A stretch of 64,000 nucleotides of DNA from Leptoclinus maculatus (taxonomy: Eukaryota; Chordata; Actinopteri; Perciformes; Stichaeidae). Positions within the stretch are counted from its first letter, which is position 1. The number at the start of each line of letters is the position of its first letter. The stretch is taken from the NCBI GenBank assembly GCA_032191485.1, contig JAVDOI010000005.1, forward strand, positions 5,879,979-5,943,978, given 5' to 3'. The notes under the pieces were generated by a model that worked only from the letters and a program-made list of their open reading frames with translations, ran no database searches and was not told the origin of the DNA. Made by a program: the position numbers and the translations under genes. Of this stretch, positions 12,732 through 25,514 are shown in pieces.

Positions 12732-13575
12732 TGACAAATCCCTAAATTCAATTGAAATTATCATAAATATCATAATATAGTAGATTAAAAAAGTAATAAG
12801 ATCGTAAATTATTTGTATACTATGCCATGATGTATCATGTCTCAACTTTTGCCGCAATGCAGAGTCTTCCTATGAGGCGCTGCGTACACCATTCATGCAA
12901 GTGCACATTAGTCCTCTTAGATTACTTTGTAATATTGAGTCCATATTTCTACTGTTTACCTCGCAACCATAGGATTTGGATTTGACAAAACATAAAACAG
13001 TTGCTGCAATGATACGTTTCCAGAGTTGAAAAATCAGGTGTGTGAGTACTCTAAAATAGTTTGCTTTCTTTTGCCATCTAATGAGCCTTTAAGTGCATTA
13101 ATCTGTTCCACCAACACGACGTCTTGAATCAGTATTCAATGGCGTTGACCCCACCAACACAGCTCCTTGTGTTTTTTTAACACAAAAATGGTTGGACTCA
13201 GCCCCCGTCCGACGTCGGAAAGCTGTGGGTGGATGGGGTTTCCAAAGCTGGTCGACCCTCCAACAAGCACCTCTGATGGAGTATACGGGTCCCTTGATGA
13301 CCAACACTGTTGACTCTAACGGCAGGAATCTGAGTTGAAATCTCAGCCAAACTTCTTTTTTTATGGTGATTATAAGACAGAATTCAAAGTGTGCATCCAT
13401 ATTTTCTGTCGAAACCATTTTACTCTCTGTAAATAGCACTTAATTCTTAGTTCACTCCGCTCCAGTCTCACTTGTACCTGAAGCAAGATGGCCACACCAG
13501 TCCGATGACTGAAATCCTACTTTTAGCGAGATGTGGAAATGTTGCATTGTTTGACCTTTAGTCAAACTTAAAATC

Positions 13576-13647
13576 AGGTTCCACTGAGATTTGAACTCAG
13601 ATCACTGGATTCAGAGTCCAGAGTGCTAACCATTACACCATGGAACC
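13576..13647 (-). tRNA. tRNA-Gln(CTG), unit 10
   Basis: Consensus sequence. Confidence 0.95.
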
Positions 13648-14101
13648 ACTACTTCCTTTAAAAATACACAGATTTGGTAAACAGTTTCTTATTTGGCATC
13701 CACTAGTATGTTATCAGTGCAGGGAATAGGACATAGAAGGCATACACTGGTACCAATGACAAAGAAGCTAACAAGACACAGCAACCGCTTCAGGCTAACT
13801 TAAGAATTTTAGTAAGCTCAGCAGAGGATTTGGGAGGATCACAAATGATTTGGGAAATGACAAGTCAAGAAATAGTTTTGAAAGACTTCCTACAAACAAT
13901 GAATCCAGCAACATATAGGCCAACTGTATACAGACTCATGGTAGGATTACACTGGTTGATAATGTAGAGGCTTACAAATGCTGCTGTTGCGGTATTAGTG
14001 CAGTATTTTGTCAAATGCCTGATCCTTAACATACAAAGCATCGCTGACCTTTCTTTCACAATATCGTGTTACAGGCAACGGAACCAGCAAAAAACAGTTG
14101 C

Positions 14102-14184
14102 AGTGAGAAGTGGGATTCGAACCCACGCCTCCAGTGGAGACTGCGACCTGAACGCAGCGCCTTGGACCGCTCGGCCATCCTGAC
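14102..14184 (-). tRNA. tRNA-Leu(CAG), unit 10, variant
   Basis: The 3' acceptor strand is TTCTCAC instead of TTCTGAC, so base 3 of the acceptor is a C-C mismatch. Shared with unit 14. Box elements are intact, so it may be transcribed but unstable. Confidence 0.75.
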
Positions 14185-15028
14185 TGACAAAACCCTAAAT
14201 TTAATGGAAATTATCATAAATATCATAATATAGTAGATTAAAAAAGTAATTAGATCGTAAATTATTTGTATACTATGCCATGATGTATCATGTCTCAACT
14301 TTTGCCGGATTGCAGCATCTTCCTATGAGGCGCTGCGTACACCATTCATGCAAGTGCACATTAGTCCTCTTAGATTACTTTGTAATATTAAGTCCATATT
14401 TCTACTGTTTACCTCGCAACCATAGGATTTGGATTTGACAAAACATAAAACAGTTGCTGCAATGATACGTTTCCAGAGTTGAAAAATCAGGTGTGTGAGT
14501 ACTCTAAAATAGTTTGCTTTCTTTTGCCATCTAATGAGCCTTTAAGTGCATTAATCTGTTCCACCAACACGACGTCTTGAATCAGTATTCAATGGCGTTG
14601 ACCCCACCAACACAGCTCCTTGTGTTTTTTTAACACAAAAATGGTTGGACTCAGCCCCCGTCCGACGTCGGAAAGTTGTGGGTGGATGGGGTTTACAAAG
14701 CTGGTCGACCCTCCAACAAGCACCTCTGATGGAGTATACGGGTCCCTTGATGACCAACACTGTTGACTCTAACGGCAGGAATCTGAGTTGAAATCTCAGT
14801 CAAACTTCTTTTTTCATGGTGATTATAAGACAGAATTCAAAGTGTGCATCCATATTTTCTGTCGAAAAAATTTTACTCTCTGTAAATAGTACTTAATTCT
14901 AAGTTCACTCCACTCCAGTCTCACTTGTACCTGAAGCAAGATGGCCACACCAGTCCGATGACTGAAATCCTACTTTTAGCGAGATGTGGAAAGGTTGCAT
15001 TGTTTGACCTTTAGTCAAACTTAAAATC

Positions 15029-15100
15029 AGGTTCCACTGAGATTTGAACTCAGATCACTGGATTCAGAGTCCAGAGTGCTAACCATTACACCATGAAACC
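15029..15100 (-). tRNA. tRNA-Gln(CTG), unit 11
   Basis: The 5' acceptor is GGTTTCA, replacing one C-G pair with a T-G wobble. Otherwise consensus. Shared with unit 15. Confidence 0.88.
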
Positions 15101-15554
15101 ACTACGTCCTTTAAAAATACACAGATTTGGTAAACAGTTTCTTATTTGGCATCCACTAGTATGTTATCAGTGCAGGGAATAGGACATAGAAGGCATACAC
15201 TGGTACCAATGACAAAGAAGCTAACAAGACACAGCAACCGCTTCAGGCTAACTTAAGAATTTTAGTAAGCTCAGCAGAGGATTTGGGAGGATCACAAATG
15301 ATTTGGGAAATGACAAGTCAAGAAATAGTTTTGAAAGACTTCCTACAAACAATGAATCCAGCAACATATAGGCCAACTGTATACAGACTCATGGTAGGAT
15401 TACACTGGTTGATAATGTAGAGGCTTACAAATGCTGCTGTTGCGGTATTAGTGCAGTATTTTGTCAAATGCCTGATCCTTAACATACAAAGCATCGCTGA
15501 CCTTTCTTTCACAATATCGTGTTACAGGCAACGGAACCAGCAAAAAACAGTTGC

Positions 15555-15637
15555 AGTCAGAAGTGGGATACGAACCCACGCCTCCAGTGGAGACTGCGAC
15601 CTGAACGCAGCGCCTTGGACCGCTCGGCCATCCTGAC
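15555..15637 (-). tRNA. tRNA-Leu(CAG), unit 11, B-box variant
   Basis: The T loop reads TTCGTAT instead of TTCGAAT. This changes the near-invariant A58 and a core base of the B box (GGTTCGAnTCC), so TFIIIC binding and tRNA folding should suffer. Shared with unit 15. Confidence 0.65.
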
Positions 15638-16481
15638 TGACAAAACCCTAAATTCAATGGAAATTATCATAAATATCATAATATAGTAGATTAAAAAAGT
15701 AATTAGATCGTAAATTATTTGTATACTATGCCATGATGTATCATGTCTCAACTTTTGCCGCAATGCAGCATCTTCCTATGAGGCGCTGCGTACACCATTC
15801 ATGCAAGTGCACATTAGTCCTCTTAGATTACTTTGTAATATTAAGTCCATATTTCTACTGTTTACCTCCAAACCATAGGATTTGGATTTGACAAAACATA
15901 AAACAGTTGCTGCAATGATACGTTTCCAGAGTTGAAAAATCAGGTGTGTGAGTACTCTAAAATAGTTTGCTTTCTTTTGCCATCTAATGAGCCTTTAAGT
16001 GCATTAATCTGTTCCACCAACACGACGTCTTGAATCCGTATTCAATGGCGTTGACCCCACCAACACAGCTCCTTGTGTTTTTTTAACACAAAAATGGTTG
16101 GACTCAGCCCCCGTCCGACGTAGGAAAGCTGTGGGTGGATGGGGTTTCCAAAGCTGGTCGACCGTCCAACAAGCACCTCTGATGGAGTATACGGGTCCCT
16201 TGATGACCAACACTGTTGACTCTAACGGCAGGAATCTGAGTTGAAATCTCAGTCAAACTTCTTTTTTCATGGTGATTATAAGACAGAATTCAAAGTGTGC
16301 ATCCATAATTTCTGTCGAAACCATTTTACTCTGTGTAAATAGTACTTAATTCTTAGTTCACTCCGCTCCAGTCTCACTTGTACCTGAAGCAAGATGGCCA
16401 CACCAGTCCGATGACTGAAATCCTACTTTTAGCGAGATGTGGAAAGGTTGCATTGTTTCACCTTTAGTCAAACTTAAAATC

Positions 16482-16553
16482 AGGTTCCACTGAGATTTGA
16501 ACTCAGATCACTGGATTCAGAGTCCAGAGTGCTAACCATTACTCCATTGAACC
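16482..16553 (-). tRNA. tRNA-Gln(CTG), unit 12, variant
   Basis: Same sequence as the unit 8 gene (GGTTCAATGGAG start). Confidence 0.7.
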
Positions 16554-17007
16554 ACTACGTCCTTTTAAAATACACAGATTTGGTAAACAGTTTCTTATTT
16601 GGCATCCACTAGTATATTATCAGTGCAGGGAATAGGACATAGAAGGCATACACTGGTACCAATGACAAAGAAGCTAACAAGACACAGCAACCGCTTCAGG
16701 CTAACTTAAGAATGTTAGTAAGCTCAGCAGAGGATTTGGGAGGATCACAAATGATTTGGGAAATGACAAGTCAAGAAATAGTTTTGAAAGACTTCCTACA
16801 AACAATGAATCCAGCAACATATAGGCCAACTGTATACAGACTCATGGTAGGATTACACTGGTTGATAATGTAGAGGCTTACAAATGCTGCTGTTGCGGTA
16901 TTAGAGCAGTATTTTGTCAAATGCCTGATCCTTAACATACAAAGCATCGCTGACCTTTCTTTCACAATATCGTGTTACAGGCAACGGAACCAGCAAAAAA
17001 CAGTTGC

Positions 17008-17090
17008 AGTCAGAAGTGGGATTCGAACCCACGCCTCCAGTGGAGACTGCGACCTGAACGCAGCGCCTTGGACCGCTCGGCCATCCTGAC
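17008..17090 (-). tRNA. tRNA-Leu(CAG), unit 12
   Basis: Consensus sequence with T73. Confidence 0.92.
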
Positions 17091-17935
17091 TGACAAAACC
17101 CTGAATCTAATGGAAATTATCATGAATATCATAATATAGTAGATTAAAAAAGTAATTAGATCGTAAATTATTTGTATACTATGCCATGATGTATCATGTC
17201 TCAACTTTTGCCGCGATGCAGCATCTTCCTATGAGGCGCTGCGTACACCATTCATGCAAGTGCACATTAGTCCTCTTAGATTACTTTGTAATATTAAGTC
17301 CATATTTCTACTGTTTACCTCCAAACCATAGGATTTGGATTTGACAAAACATAAAACAGTTGCTGCAATGATACGTTTCCAGAGTTGAAAAATCAGGTGT
17401 GTGAGTACTCTAAAATAGTTTGCTTTCTTTTGCCATCTAATGAGCCTTTAAGTGCATTAATCTGTTCCACCAACACGACGTCTTGAATCCGTATTCAATG
17501 GCGTTGACCCCACCAACACAGCTCCTTGTGTTTTTTTAACACAAAAATGGTTGGACTCAGCCCCCGTCCGACGTAGGAAAGCTGTGGGTGGATGGGGTTT
17601 CCAAAGCTGGTCGACCCTCCAACAAGCACCTCTGATGGAGTATACGGGTCCCTTGATGACCAACACTGTTGACTCTAACGGCAGGAATCTGAGTTGAAAT
17701 CTCAGTCAAACTTCTTTTTTCATGGTGATTATGAGACAGAATTCAAAGTGTGCATCCATAATTTCTGTCGAAACCATTTTACTCTCTGTAAATAGTACTT
17801 AATTCTTAGTTCACTCCGCTCCAGTCTCACTTGTACCTGAAGCAAGATTGCCACACCAGTCCAATGACTGAAATCCTACTTTTAGCGAGATGTGGAAAGG
17901 TTTTCATTGTTTGACCTTTAGTCAAACTTAAAATC

Positions 17936-18007
17936 AGGTTCCACTGAGACTTGAACTCAGATCACTGGATTCAGAGTCCAGAGTGCTAACCATTACACCA
18001 TGGAACC
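17936..18007 (-). tRNA. tRNA-Gln(CTG), unit 13
   Basis: Same as unit 9 (T loop TTCAAGT). Confidence 0.9.
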
Positions 18008-18385
18008 ACTACCTTCTTTAAAAATACACAGATTTGGTAAACAGTTTCTTATTTGGCATCCACTAGTATGTTATCGGTGCAGGGAATAGGACATAGAAGG
18101 CATACACTGGTACCAATGACAAAGAAGCTAACAAGACACAGCAACCGCTTCAGGCTAACTTAAGAATTTTAGCAAGCTCAGCAGAGTATTTGGGAGGATC
18201 ACAAATGATTTGGGAAATGACAAGTCAAGAAATAGTTTTGAAAGACTTCCTACAAACAATGAATCCAGCAACATATAGCGAAACTGTATACAGACTGATG
18301 GTAGGATCCTTAACATACAAAGCATCGCTGACCTTTCTTTCACAATATCGTGTTACAAGCAACGGAACCAGCAAAAAACAGTCGC

Positions 18386-18468
18386 AGTCAGAAGTGGGAT
18401 TCGAACCCACGACTCCAGTGGAGACTGCAACCTGAACGCAGCGCCTTGGACCGCTCGGCCATCCTGAC
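18386..18468 (-). tRNA. tRNA-Leu(CAG), unit 13, variant
   Basis: Same as unit 9. The 3' trailer differs by one base (GCGACTG instead of GCAACTG). The 77-bp spacer deletion is also shared with unit 9. Confidence 0.82.
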
Positions 18469-19312
18469 TGACAAATTCCTAAATTCAATTGAAATTATCA
18501 TAAATATCATAATATAGTAGATTAAAAAAGTAATAAGATCGTAAATTATTTGTATACTATGCCATGATGTATCATGTCTCAACTTTTGCCGCAATGCAGA
18601 GTCTTCCTATGAGGCGCTGCGTACACCATTCATGCAAGTGCACATTAGTCCTCTTAGATTACTTTGTAATATTGAGTCCATATTTCTACTGTTTACCTCG
18701 CAACCATAGGATTTGGATTTGACAAAACATAAAACAGTTGCTGCAATGATACGTTTCCAGAGTTGAAAAATCAGGTGTGTGAGTACTCTAAAATAGTTTG
18801 CTTTCTTTTGCCATCTAATGAGCCTTTAAGTGCATTAATCTGTTCCACCAACACGACGTCTTGAATCAGTATTCAATGGCGTTGACCCCACCAACACAGC
18901 TCCTTGTGTTTTTTTAACACAAAAATGGTTGGACTCAGCCCCCGTCCGACGTCGGAAAGCTGTGGGTGGATGGGGTTTCCAAAGCTGGTCGACCCTCCAA
19001 CAAGCACCTCTGATGGAGTATACGGGTCCCTTGATGACCAACACTGTTGACTCTAACGGCAGGAATCTGAGTTGAAATCTCAGCCAAACTTCTTTTTTTA
19101 TGGTGATTATAAGACAGAATTCAAAGTGTGCATCCATATTTTCTGTCGAAACCATTTTACTCTCTGTAAATAGCACTTAATTCTTAGTTCACTCCGCTCC
19201 AGTCTCACTTGTACCTGAAGCAAGATGGCCACACCAGTCCGATGACTGAAATCCTACTTTTAGCGAGATGTGGAAATGTTGCATTGTTTGACCTTTAGTC
19301 AAACTTAAAATC

Positions 19313-19384
19313 AGGTTCCACTGAGATTTGAACTCAGATCACTGGATTCAGAGTCCAGAGTGCTAACCATTACACCATGGAACC
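19313..19384 (-). tRNA. tRNA-Gln(CTG), unit 14
   Basis: Consensus sequence, the duplicate of unit 10. Confidence 0.95.
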
Positions 19385-19838
19385 ACTACTTCCTTTAAAA
19401 ATACACAGATTTGGTAAACAGTTTCTTATTTGGCATCCACTAGTATGTTATCAGTGCAGGGAATAGGACATAGAAGGCATACACTGGTACCAATGACAAA
19501 GAAGCTAACAAGACACAGCAACCGCTTCAGGCTAACTTAAGAATTTTAGTAAGCTCAGCAGAGGATTTGGGAGGATCACAAATGATTTGGGAAATGACAA
19601 GTCAAGAAATAGTTTTGAAAGACTTCCTACAAACAATGAATCCAGCAACATATAGGCCAACTGTATACAGACTCATGGTAGGATTACACTGGTTGATAAT
19701 GTAGAGGCTTACAAATGCTGCTGTTGCGGTATTAGTGCAGTATTTTGTCAAATGCCTGATCCTTAACATACAAAGCATCGCTGACCTTTCTTTCACAATA
19801 TCGTGTTACAGGCAACGGAACCAGCAAAAAACAGTTGC

Positions 19839-19921
19839 AGTGAGAAGTGGGATTCGAACCCACGCCTCCAGTGGAGACTGCGACCTGAACGCAGCGCCTT
19901 GGACCGCTCGGCCATCCTGAC
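19839..19921 (-). tRNA. tRNA-Leu(CAG), unit 14, variant
   Basis: Same C-C acceptor mismatch as unit 10. Confidence 0.75.
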
Positions 19922-20765
19922 TGACAAAACCCTAAATTTAATGGAAATTATCATAAATATCATAATATAGTAGATTAAAAAAGTAATTAGATCGTAAATT
20001 ATTTGTATACTATGCCATGATGTATCATGTCTCAACTTTTGCCGGATTGCAGCATCTTCCTATGAGGCGCTGCGTACACCATTCATGCAAGTGCACATTA
20101 GTCCTCTTAGATTACTTTGTAATATTAAGTCCATATTTCTACTGTTTACCTCCAAACCATAGGATTTGGATTTGACAAAACATAAAACAGTTGCTGCAAT
20201 GATACGTTTCCAGAGTTGAAAAATCAGGTGTGTGAGTACTCTAAAATAGTTTGCTTTCTTTTGCCATCTAATGAGCCTTTAAGTGCATTAATCTGTTCCA
20301 CCAACACGACGTCTTGAATCAGTATTCAATGGCGTTGACCCCACCAACACAGCTCCTTGTGTTTTTTTAACACAAAAATGGTTGGACTCAGCCCCCGTCC
20401 GACGTCGGAAAGTTGTGGGTGGATGGGGTTTCCAAAGCTGGTCGACCCTCCAACAAGCACCTCTGATGGAGTATACGGGTCCCTTGATGACCAACACTGT
20501 TGACTCTAACGGCAGGAATCTGAGTTGAAATCTCAGTCAAACTTCTTTTTTCATGGTGATTATAAGACAGAATTCAAAGTGTGCATCCATATTTTCTGTC
20601 GAAAAAATTTTACTCTCTGTAAATAGTACTTAATTCTAAGTTCACTCCACTCCAGTCTCACTTGTACCTGAAGCAAGATGGCCACACCAGTCCGATGACT
20701 GAAATCCTACTTTTAGCGAGATGTGGAAAGGTTGCATTGTTTGACCTTTAGTCAAACTTAAAATC

Positions 20766-20837
20766 AGGTTCCACTGAGATTTGAACTCAGATCACTGGAT
20801 TCAGAGTCCAGAGTGCTAACCATTACACCATGAAACC
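20766..20837 (-). tRNA. tRNA-Gln(CTG), unit 15
   Basis: Same wobble variant as unit 11 (GGTTTCA). Confidence 0.88.
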
Positions 20838-21291
20838 ACTACGTCCTTTAAAAATACACAGATTTGGTAAACAGTTTCTTATTTGGCATCCACTAGTATG
20901 TTATCAGTGCAGGGAATAGGACATAGAAGGCATACACTGGTACCAATGACAAAGAAGCTAACAAGACACAGCAACCGCTTCAGGCTAACTTAAGAATTTT
21001 AGTAAGCTCAGCAGAGGATTTGGGAGGATCACAAATGATTTGGGAAATGACAAGTCAAGAAATAGTTTTGAAAGACTTCCTACAAACAATGAATCCAGCA
21101 ACATATAGGCCAACTGTATACAGACTCATGGTAGGATTACACTGGTTGATAATGTAGAGGCTTACAAATGCTGCTGTTGCGGTATTAGTGCAGTATTTTG
21201 TCAAATGCCTGATCCTTAACATACAAAGCATCGCTGACCTTTCTTTCACAATATCGTGTTACAGGCAACGGAACCAGCAAAAAACAGTTGC

Positions 21292-21374
21292 AGTCAGAAG
21301 TGGGATACGAACCCACGCCTCCAGTGGAGACTGCGACCTGAACGCAGCGCCTTGGACCGCTCGGCCATCCTGAC
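21292..21374 (-). tRNA. tRNA-Leu(CAG), unit 15, B-box variant
   Basis: Same A58 to T change as unit 11. Confidence 0.65.
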
Positions 21375-22219
21375 TGACAAAACCCTAAATTCAATGGAAA
21401 TTATCATAAATATCATAATATAGTAGATTAAAAAAGTAATTAGATCGTAAATTATTTGTATACTATGCCATGATGTATCATGTCTCAACTTTTGCCGCAA
21501 TGCAGCATCTTCCTATGAGGCGCTGCGTACACCATTCATGCAAGTGCACATTAGTCCTCTTAGATTACTTTGTAATATTAAGTCCATATTTCTACTGTTT
21601 ACCTCCAAACCATAGGATTTGGATTTGACAAAACATAAAACAGTTGCTGCAATGATACGTTTCCAGAGTTGAAAAATCAGGTGTGTGAGTACTCTAAAAT
21701 AGTTTGCTTTCTTTTGCCATCTAATGAGCCTTTAAGTGCATTAATCTGTTCCACCAACACGACGTCTTGAATCCGTATTCAATGGCGTTGACCCCACCAA
21801 CACAGCTCCTTGTGTTTTTTTAACACAAAAATGGTTGGACTCAGCCCCCGTCCGACGTAGGAAAGCTGTGGGTGGATGGGGTTTCCAAAGCTGGTCGACC
21901 GTCCAACAAGCACCTCTGATGGAGTATACGGGTCCCTTGATGACCAACACTGTTGACTCTAACGGCAGGAATCTGAGTTGAAATCTCAGTCAAACTTCTT
22001 TTTTCATGGTGATTATAAGACAGAATTCAAAGTGTGCATCCATAATTTCTGTCGAAACCATTTTACTCTCTGTAAATAGTACTTAATTCTTAGTTCACTC
22101 CGCTCCAGTCTCACTTGTACCTGAAGCAAGATTGCCACACCAGTCCAATGACTGAAATCCTACTTTTAGCGAGATGTGGAAAGGTTTTCATTGTTTGACC
22201 TTTAGTCAAACTTAAAATC

Positions 22220-22291
22220 AGGTTCCACTGAGACTTGAACTCAGATCACTGGACTCAGAGTCCAGAGTGCTAACCATTACACCATTGAACC
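22220..22291 (-). tRNA. tRNA-Gln(CTG), unit 16, variant
   Basis: Start GGTTCAATGGTG with the base-6 acceptor mismatch, loop CTCTGAG (A38 to G) and T loop TTCAAGT. It looks like a mosaic of the unit 7 and unit 9 types. Confidence 0.72.
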
Positions 22292-22745
22292 ACTACGTCC
22301 TTTTAAAATACACAGATTTGGTAAACAGTTTCTTATTTGGCATCCACTAGTATGTTATCAGTGCAGGGAATAGGACATAGAAGGCATACACTGGTACCAA
22401 TGACAAAGAAGCTAACAAGACACAGCAACCGCTTCAGGCTAACTTAAGAATTTTAGCAAGCTCAGCAGAGTATTTGGGAGGATCACAAATGATTTGGGAA
22501 ATGACAAGTCAAGAAATAGTTTTGAAAGACTTCCTACAAACAATGAATCCAGCAACATATAGCGAAACTGTATACAGACTCATGGTAGGATTACACTGGT
22601 TGATAATGTAGAGGCTTACAAATGCTGCTGTTGCGGTATTAGTGCAGTATTTTGTCAAATGCCTGATCCTTAATTTACAAAGCATCGCTGACATTTCTTT
22701 CACAATATCGTGTTACAGGCAACGGAACCAACAAAAAACAGTTGC

Positions 22746-22828
22746 AGTCAGAAGTGGGATTCGAACCCACGCCTCCAGTGGAGACTGCGACCTGAACGCA
22801 GCGCCTTGGACCGCTCGGCCATCCTGAC
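22746..22828 (-). tRNA. tRNA-Leu(CAG), unit 16
   Basis: Consensus sequence with T73. The trailer reads TTTTTTGTTGG instead of TTTTTTGCTGG; the terminator is intact. Confidence 0.92.
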
Positions 22829-23672
22829 TGACAAAACCCTAAATTCAATGGAAATTATCATGAATATCATAATATAGTAGATTAAAAAAGTAATTAGATC
22901 CTAAATTATTTGTATACTATGCCATGATGTATCATGTCTCAACTTTTGCCGCAATGCAGCGTCTTCCTATGAGGCGCTGCGTACACCATTCATGCAAGTG
23001 CACATTAGTCCTCTTAGATTACTTTGTAATATTAAGTCCATATTTCTACTGTTTACCTCGCAACCATAGGATTTGGATTTGACAAAACATAAAACAGTTG
23101 CTGCAATGATACGTTTCCAGAGTTGAAAAATCAGGTGTGTGAGTACTCTAAAATAGTTTGCTTTCTTTTGCCATCTAATGAGCCTTTAAGTGCATTAATC
23201 TGTTCCACCAACACGACGTCTTGAATCAGTATTCAATGGCGTTGACCCCACCAACACAGCTCCTTGTGTTTTTTTAACACAAAAATGGTTGGACTCAGCC
23301 CCCGTCCGACGTCGGAAAGCTGTGGGTGGATGGGGTTTCCAAAGCTGGTCGACCGTCCAACAAGCACCTCTGATGGAGTATACAGGTCCCTTGATGACCA
23401 ACACTGTTGACTCTAACGGCAGGAATCTGAGTTAAAATCTCAGTCAAACTTCTTTTTTTATGGTGATTATAAGACAGAATTCAAAGTGTGCATCCATAAA
23501 TTCTGTCGAAACCATTTTACTCTCTGTAAATATTACTTAATTCTTAGTTCACTCCGCTCCAGTCTCACTTGTACCTGAAGCAAGATGGCCACACCAGTCC
23601 GATGACTGAAATCCTACTTTTAGCGAGATGTGGAAAGGTTGCATTGTTTGACCTTTAGTCAAACTTAAAATC

Positions 23673-23743
23673 AGGTTCCACTGAGATTTGAACTCAGATC
23701 ACTGGATTCAGAGTCCAGAGTGCTAACCATTACACCTTGGACC
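23673..23743 (-). pseudogene. tRNA-Gln(CTG), unit 17, one-base deletion in the acceptor
   Basis: The 5' end reads GGTCCAAGGTG, one base shorter than consensus with a second substitution, so the seven-pair acceptor cannot form with TGGAACC. Anticodon and T arm are intact. The flank to its right (lower GGACC then TACATCC) also lacks a few bases. I call it a probable pseudogene. Confidence 0.7.
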
Positions 23744-24195
23744 TACATCCTTTAAAAATACACAGATTTGGTAAACAGTTTCTTATTTGGCATCCACTAG
23801 TATGTTATCGGTGCAGGGAATAGGACATAGAAGGCATACACTGGTACCAATGACAAAGAAGCTAACAAGACACAGCAACCGCTTCAGGCTAACTTAAGAA
23901 TTTTAGCAAGCTCAGCAGAGTATTTGGGAGGATCACAAATGATTTGGGAAATGACAAGTCAAGAAATAGTTTTGAAAGACTTCCTACAAACAATGAATCC
24001 AGCAACATATAGGCCAACTGTATACAGACTCATGGTAGGATTACACTGGTTGATAATGTAGAGGCTTACAAATGCTGCTGTTGCGGTATTAGTGCAGTAT
24101 TTTGTCAAATGCCTGATCCTTAATTTACAAAGCATCGCTGACCTTTCTTTCACAATATCGTGTTACAGGCAACGGAACCAGCAAAAAACAGTTGC

Positions 24196-24278
24196 AGTCA
24201 GAAGTGGGATTCGAACCCACGCCTCCAGTGGAGACTGCGACCTGAACGCAGCGCCTTGGACCGCTCGGCCATCCTGAC
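24196..24278 (-). tRNA. tRNA-Leu(CAG), unit 17
   Basis: Consensus sequence with T73. This is the last Leu copy in the array. Confidence 0.92.
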
Positions 24279-25120
24279 TGACAAAACCCTAAATTCAATG
24301 GAAATTATCATGAATATCATAATATAGTAGATTAAAAAAGTAATTAGATCCTAAATTATTTGTATACTATGCCATGATGTATCATGTCTCAACTTTTGCC
24401 GCAATGCAGCGTCTTCCTATGAGGCGCTGCGTACACCATTCATGCAAGTGCATATTAGTCCTCTTAGATTACTTTGTAATATTAAGTCCATATTTCTACT
24501 GTTTACCTCGCAACCATAGGATTTGGATTTGACAAAACATAAAACAGTTGCTGCAATGATACGTTTCCAGAGTTGAAAAATCAGGTGTGTGAGTACTCTA
24601 AAATAGTTTGCTTTCTTTTGCCATCTAATGAGCCTTTAAGTGCATTAATCTGTTCCACCAACACGACGTCTTGAATCAGTATTCAATGGCGTTGACCCCA
24701 CCAACACAGCTCCTTGTGTTTTTTTAACACAAAAATGGTTGGACTCGGCCCCCGTCCGACGTCGGAAAGCTGTGGGTGGATGGGGTTTCCAAAGCTGGTC
24801 GACCGTCCAACAAGCACCTCTGATGGAGTATACGGGTCCCTTGATGACCAACACTGTTGACTCTAACGGCAGGAATCTGAGTTGAAATCTCAGTCAAACT
24901 TCTTTTGTTATGGTGATTATAAGACAGAATTCAAAGTGTGCATCCATAATTTCTGTCGAAACCATTTTACTCTGTAAATAGTACTTAATTCTTAGTTCAC
25001 TCCGCTCCAGTCTCACTTGTACCTGAAGCAAGATGGCCACACCAGTCCGATGACTGAAATCCTACTTTTAGCGAGATGTGGAAAGGTTGCATTGTTTGAC
25101 CTTTAGTCAAACTTAAAATC

Positions 25121-25192
25121 AGGTTCCACTGAGATTTGAACTCAGATCACTGGATTCAGAGTCCAGAGTGCTAACCATTACACCATTGAACC
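25121..25192 (-). tRNA. tRNA-Gln(CTG), unit 18, variant
   Basis: Start GGTTCAATGGTG, one acceptor mismatch at base 6; otherwise consensus. This is the last Gln copy; the unit is cut before its Leu gene. Confidence 0.75.
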
Positions 25193-25514
25193 ACTACGTC
25201 CTTTTAAAATACACAGATTTGGTAAACAGTTTCTTATTTGGCATCCACTAGTATGTTATCAGTGCAGGGAATAGGACATAGAAGGCATACACTGGTACCA
25301 ATGACAAAGAAGCTAACAAGACACAGCAACCGCTTCAGGCTAACTTAAGAATTTTAGTAAGCTCAGCAGAGGATTTGGGAGGATCACAAATGATTTGGGA
25401 AATGACAAGTCAAGAAATAGTTTTGAAAGACTTCCTACAAACAATGAATCCAGCAACATATAGGCCAACTGTATACAGACTCATGGTAGGATTACACTGG
25501 TTGATAATGTAGAG

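Larger units (their letters stand above)
10500..21980 (-). repeat. 5,737-bp higher-order duplication of a four-unit block
   Basis: Units 8 to 12 and 12 to 16 match at an offset of 5,737 bp: both blocks share the 77-bp spacer deletion, the unit 8/12 acceptor change, the unit 10/14 Leu mismatch and the unit 11/15 B-box change. The match fails near 10,400 (GACGTCGG against GACGTAGG) and again at 16,333 against 22,070. So copy 1 spans about 10.5-16.2 kb and copy 2 about 16.2-22.0 kb. Only a few substitutions separate them by eye. Confidence 0.88.
1..25514 (-). repeat. 1.45-kb tandem array carrying tRNA-Gln and tRNA-Leu
   Basis: A head-to-tail repeat of about 1,454 bp; counting from tRNA-Gln to tRNA-Gln the steps are 1454, 1454, 1454, 1454, 1454, 1453, 1453, 1454, 1377, 1453, 1453, 1454, 1377, 1453, 1454, 1453 and 1448. 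The window starts inside the array, so its left end is not seen. Each full unit holds one tRNA-Gln(CTG) and, about 455 bp further along the plus strand, one tRNA-Leu(CAG), both read from the minus strand. The short open frames in the units are non-coding: they run through the tRNA genes in both directions and have no family resemblance. Outside the tRNAs I see an AT-rich spacer, one 12-bp palindrome and one decayed tRNA-like sequence per unit, but no protein gene. Clusters of this kind are known in fish genomes. Confidence 0.97.
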
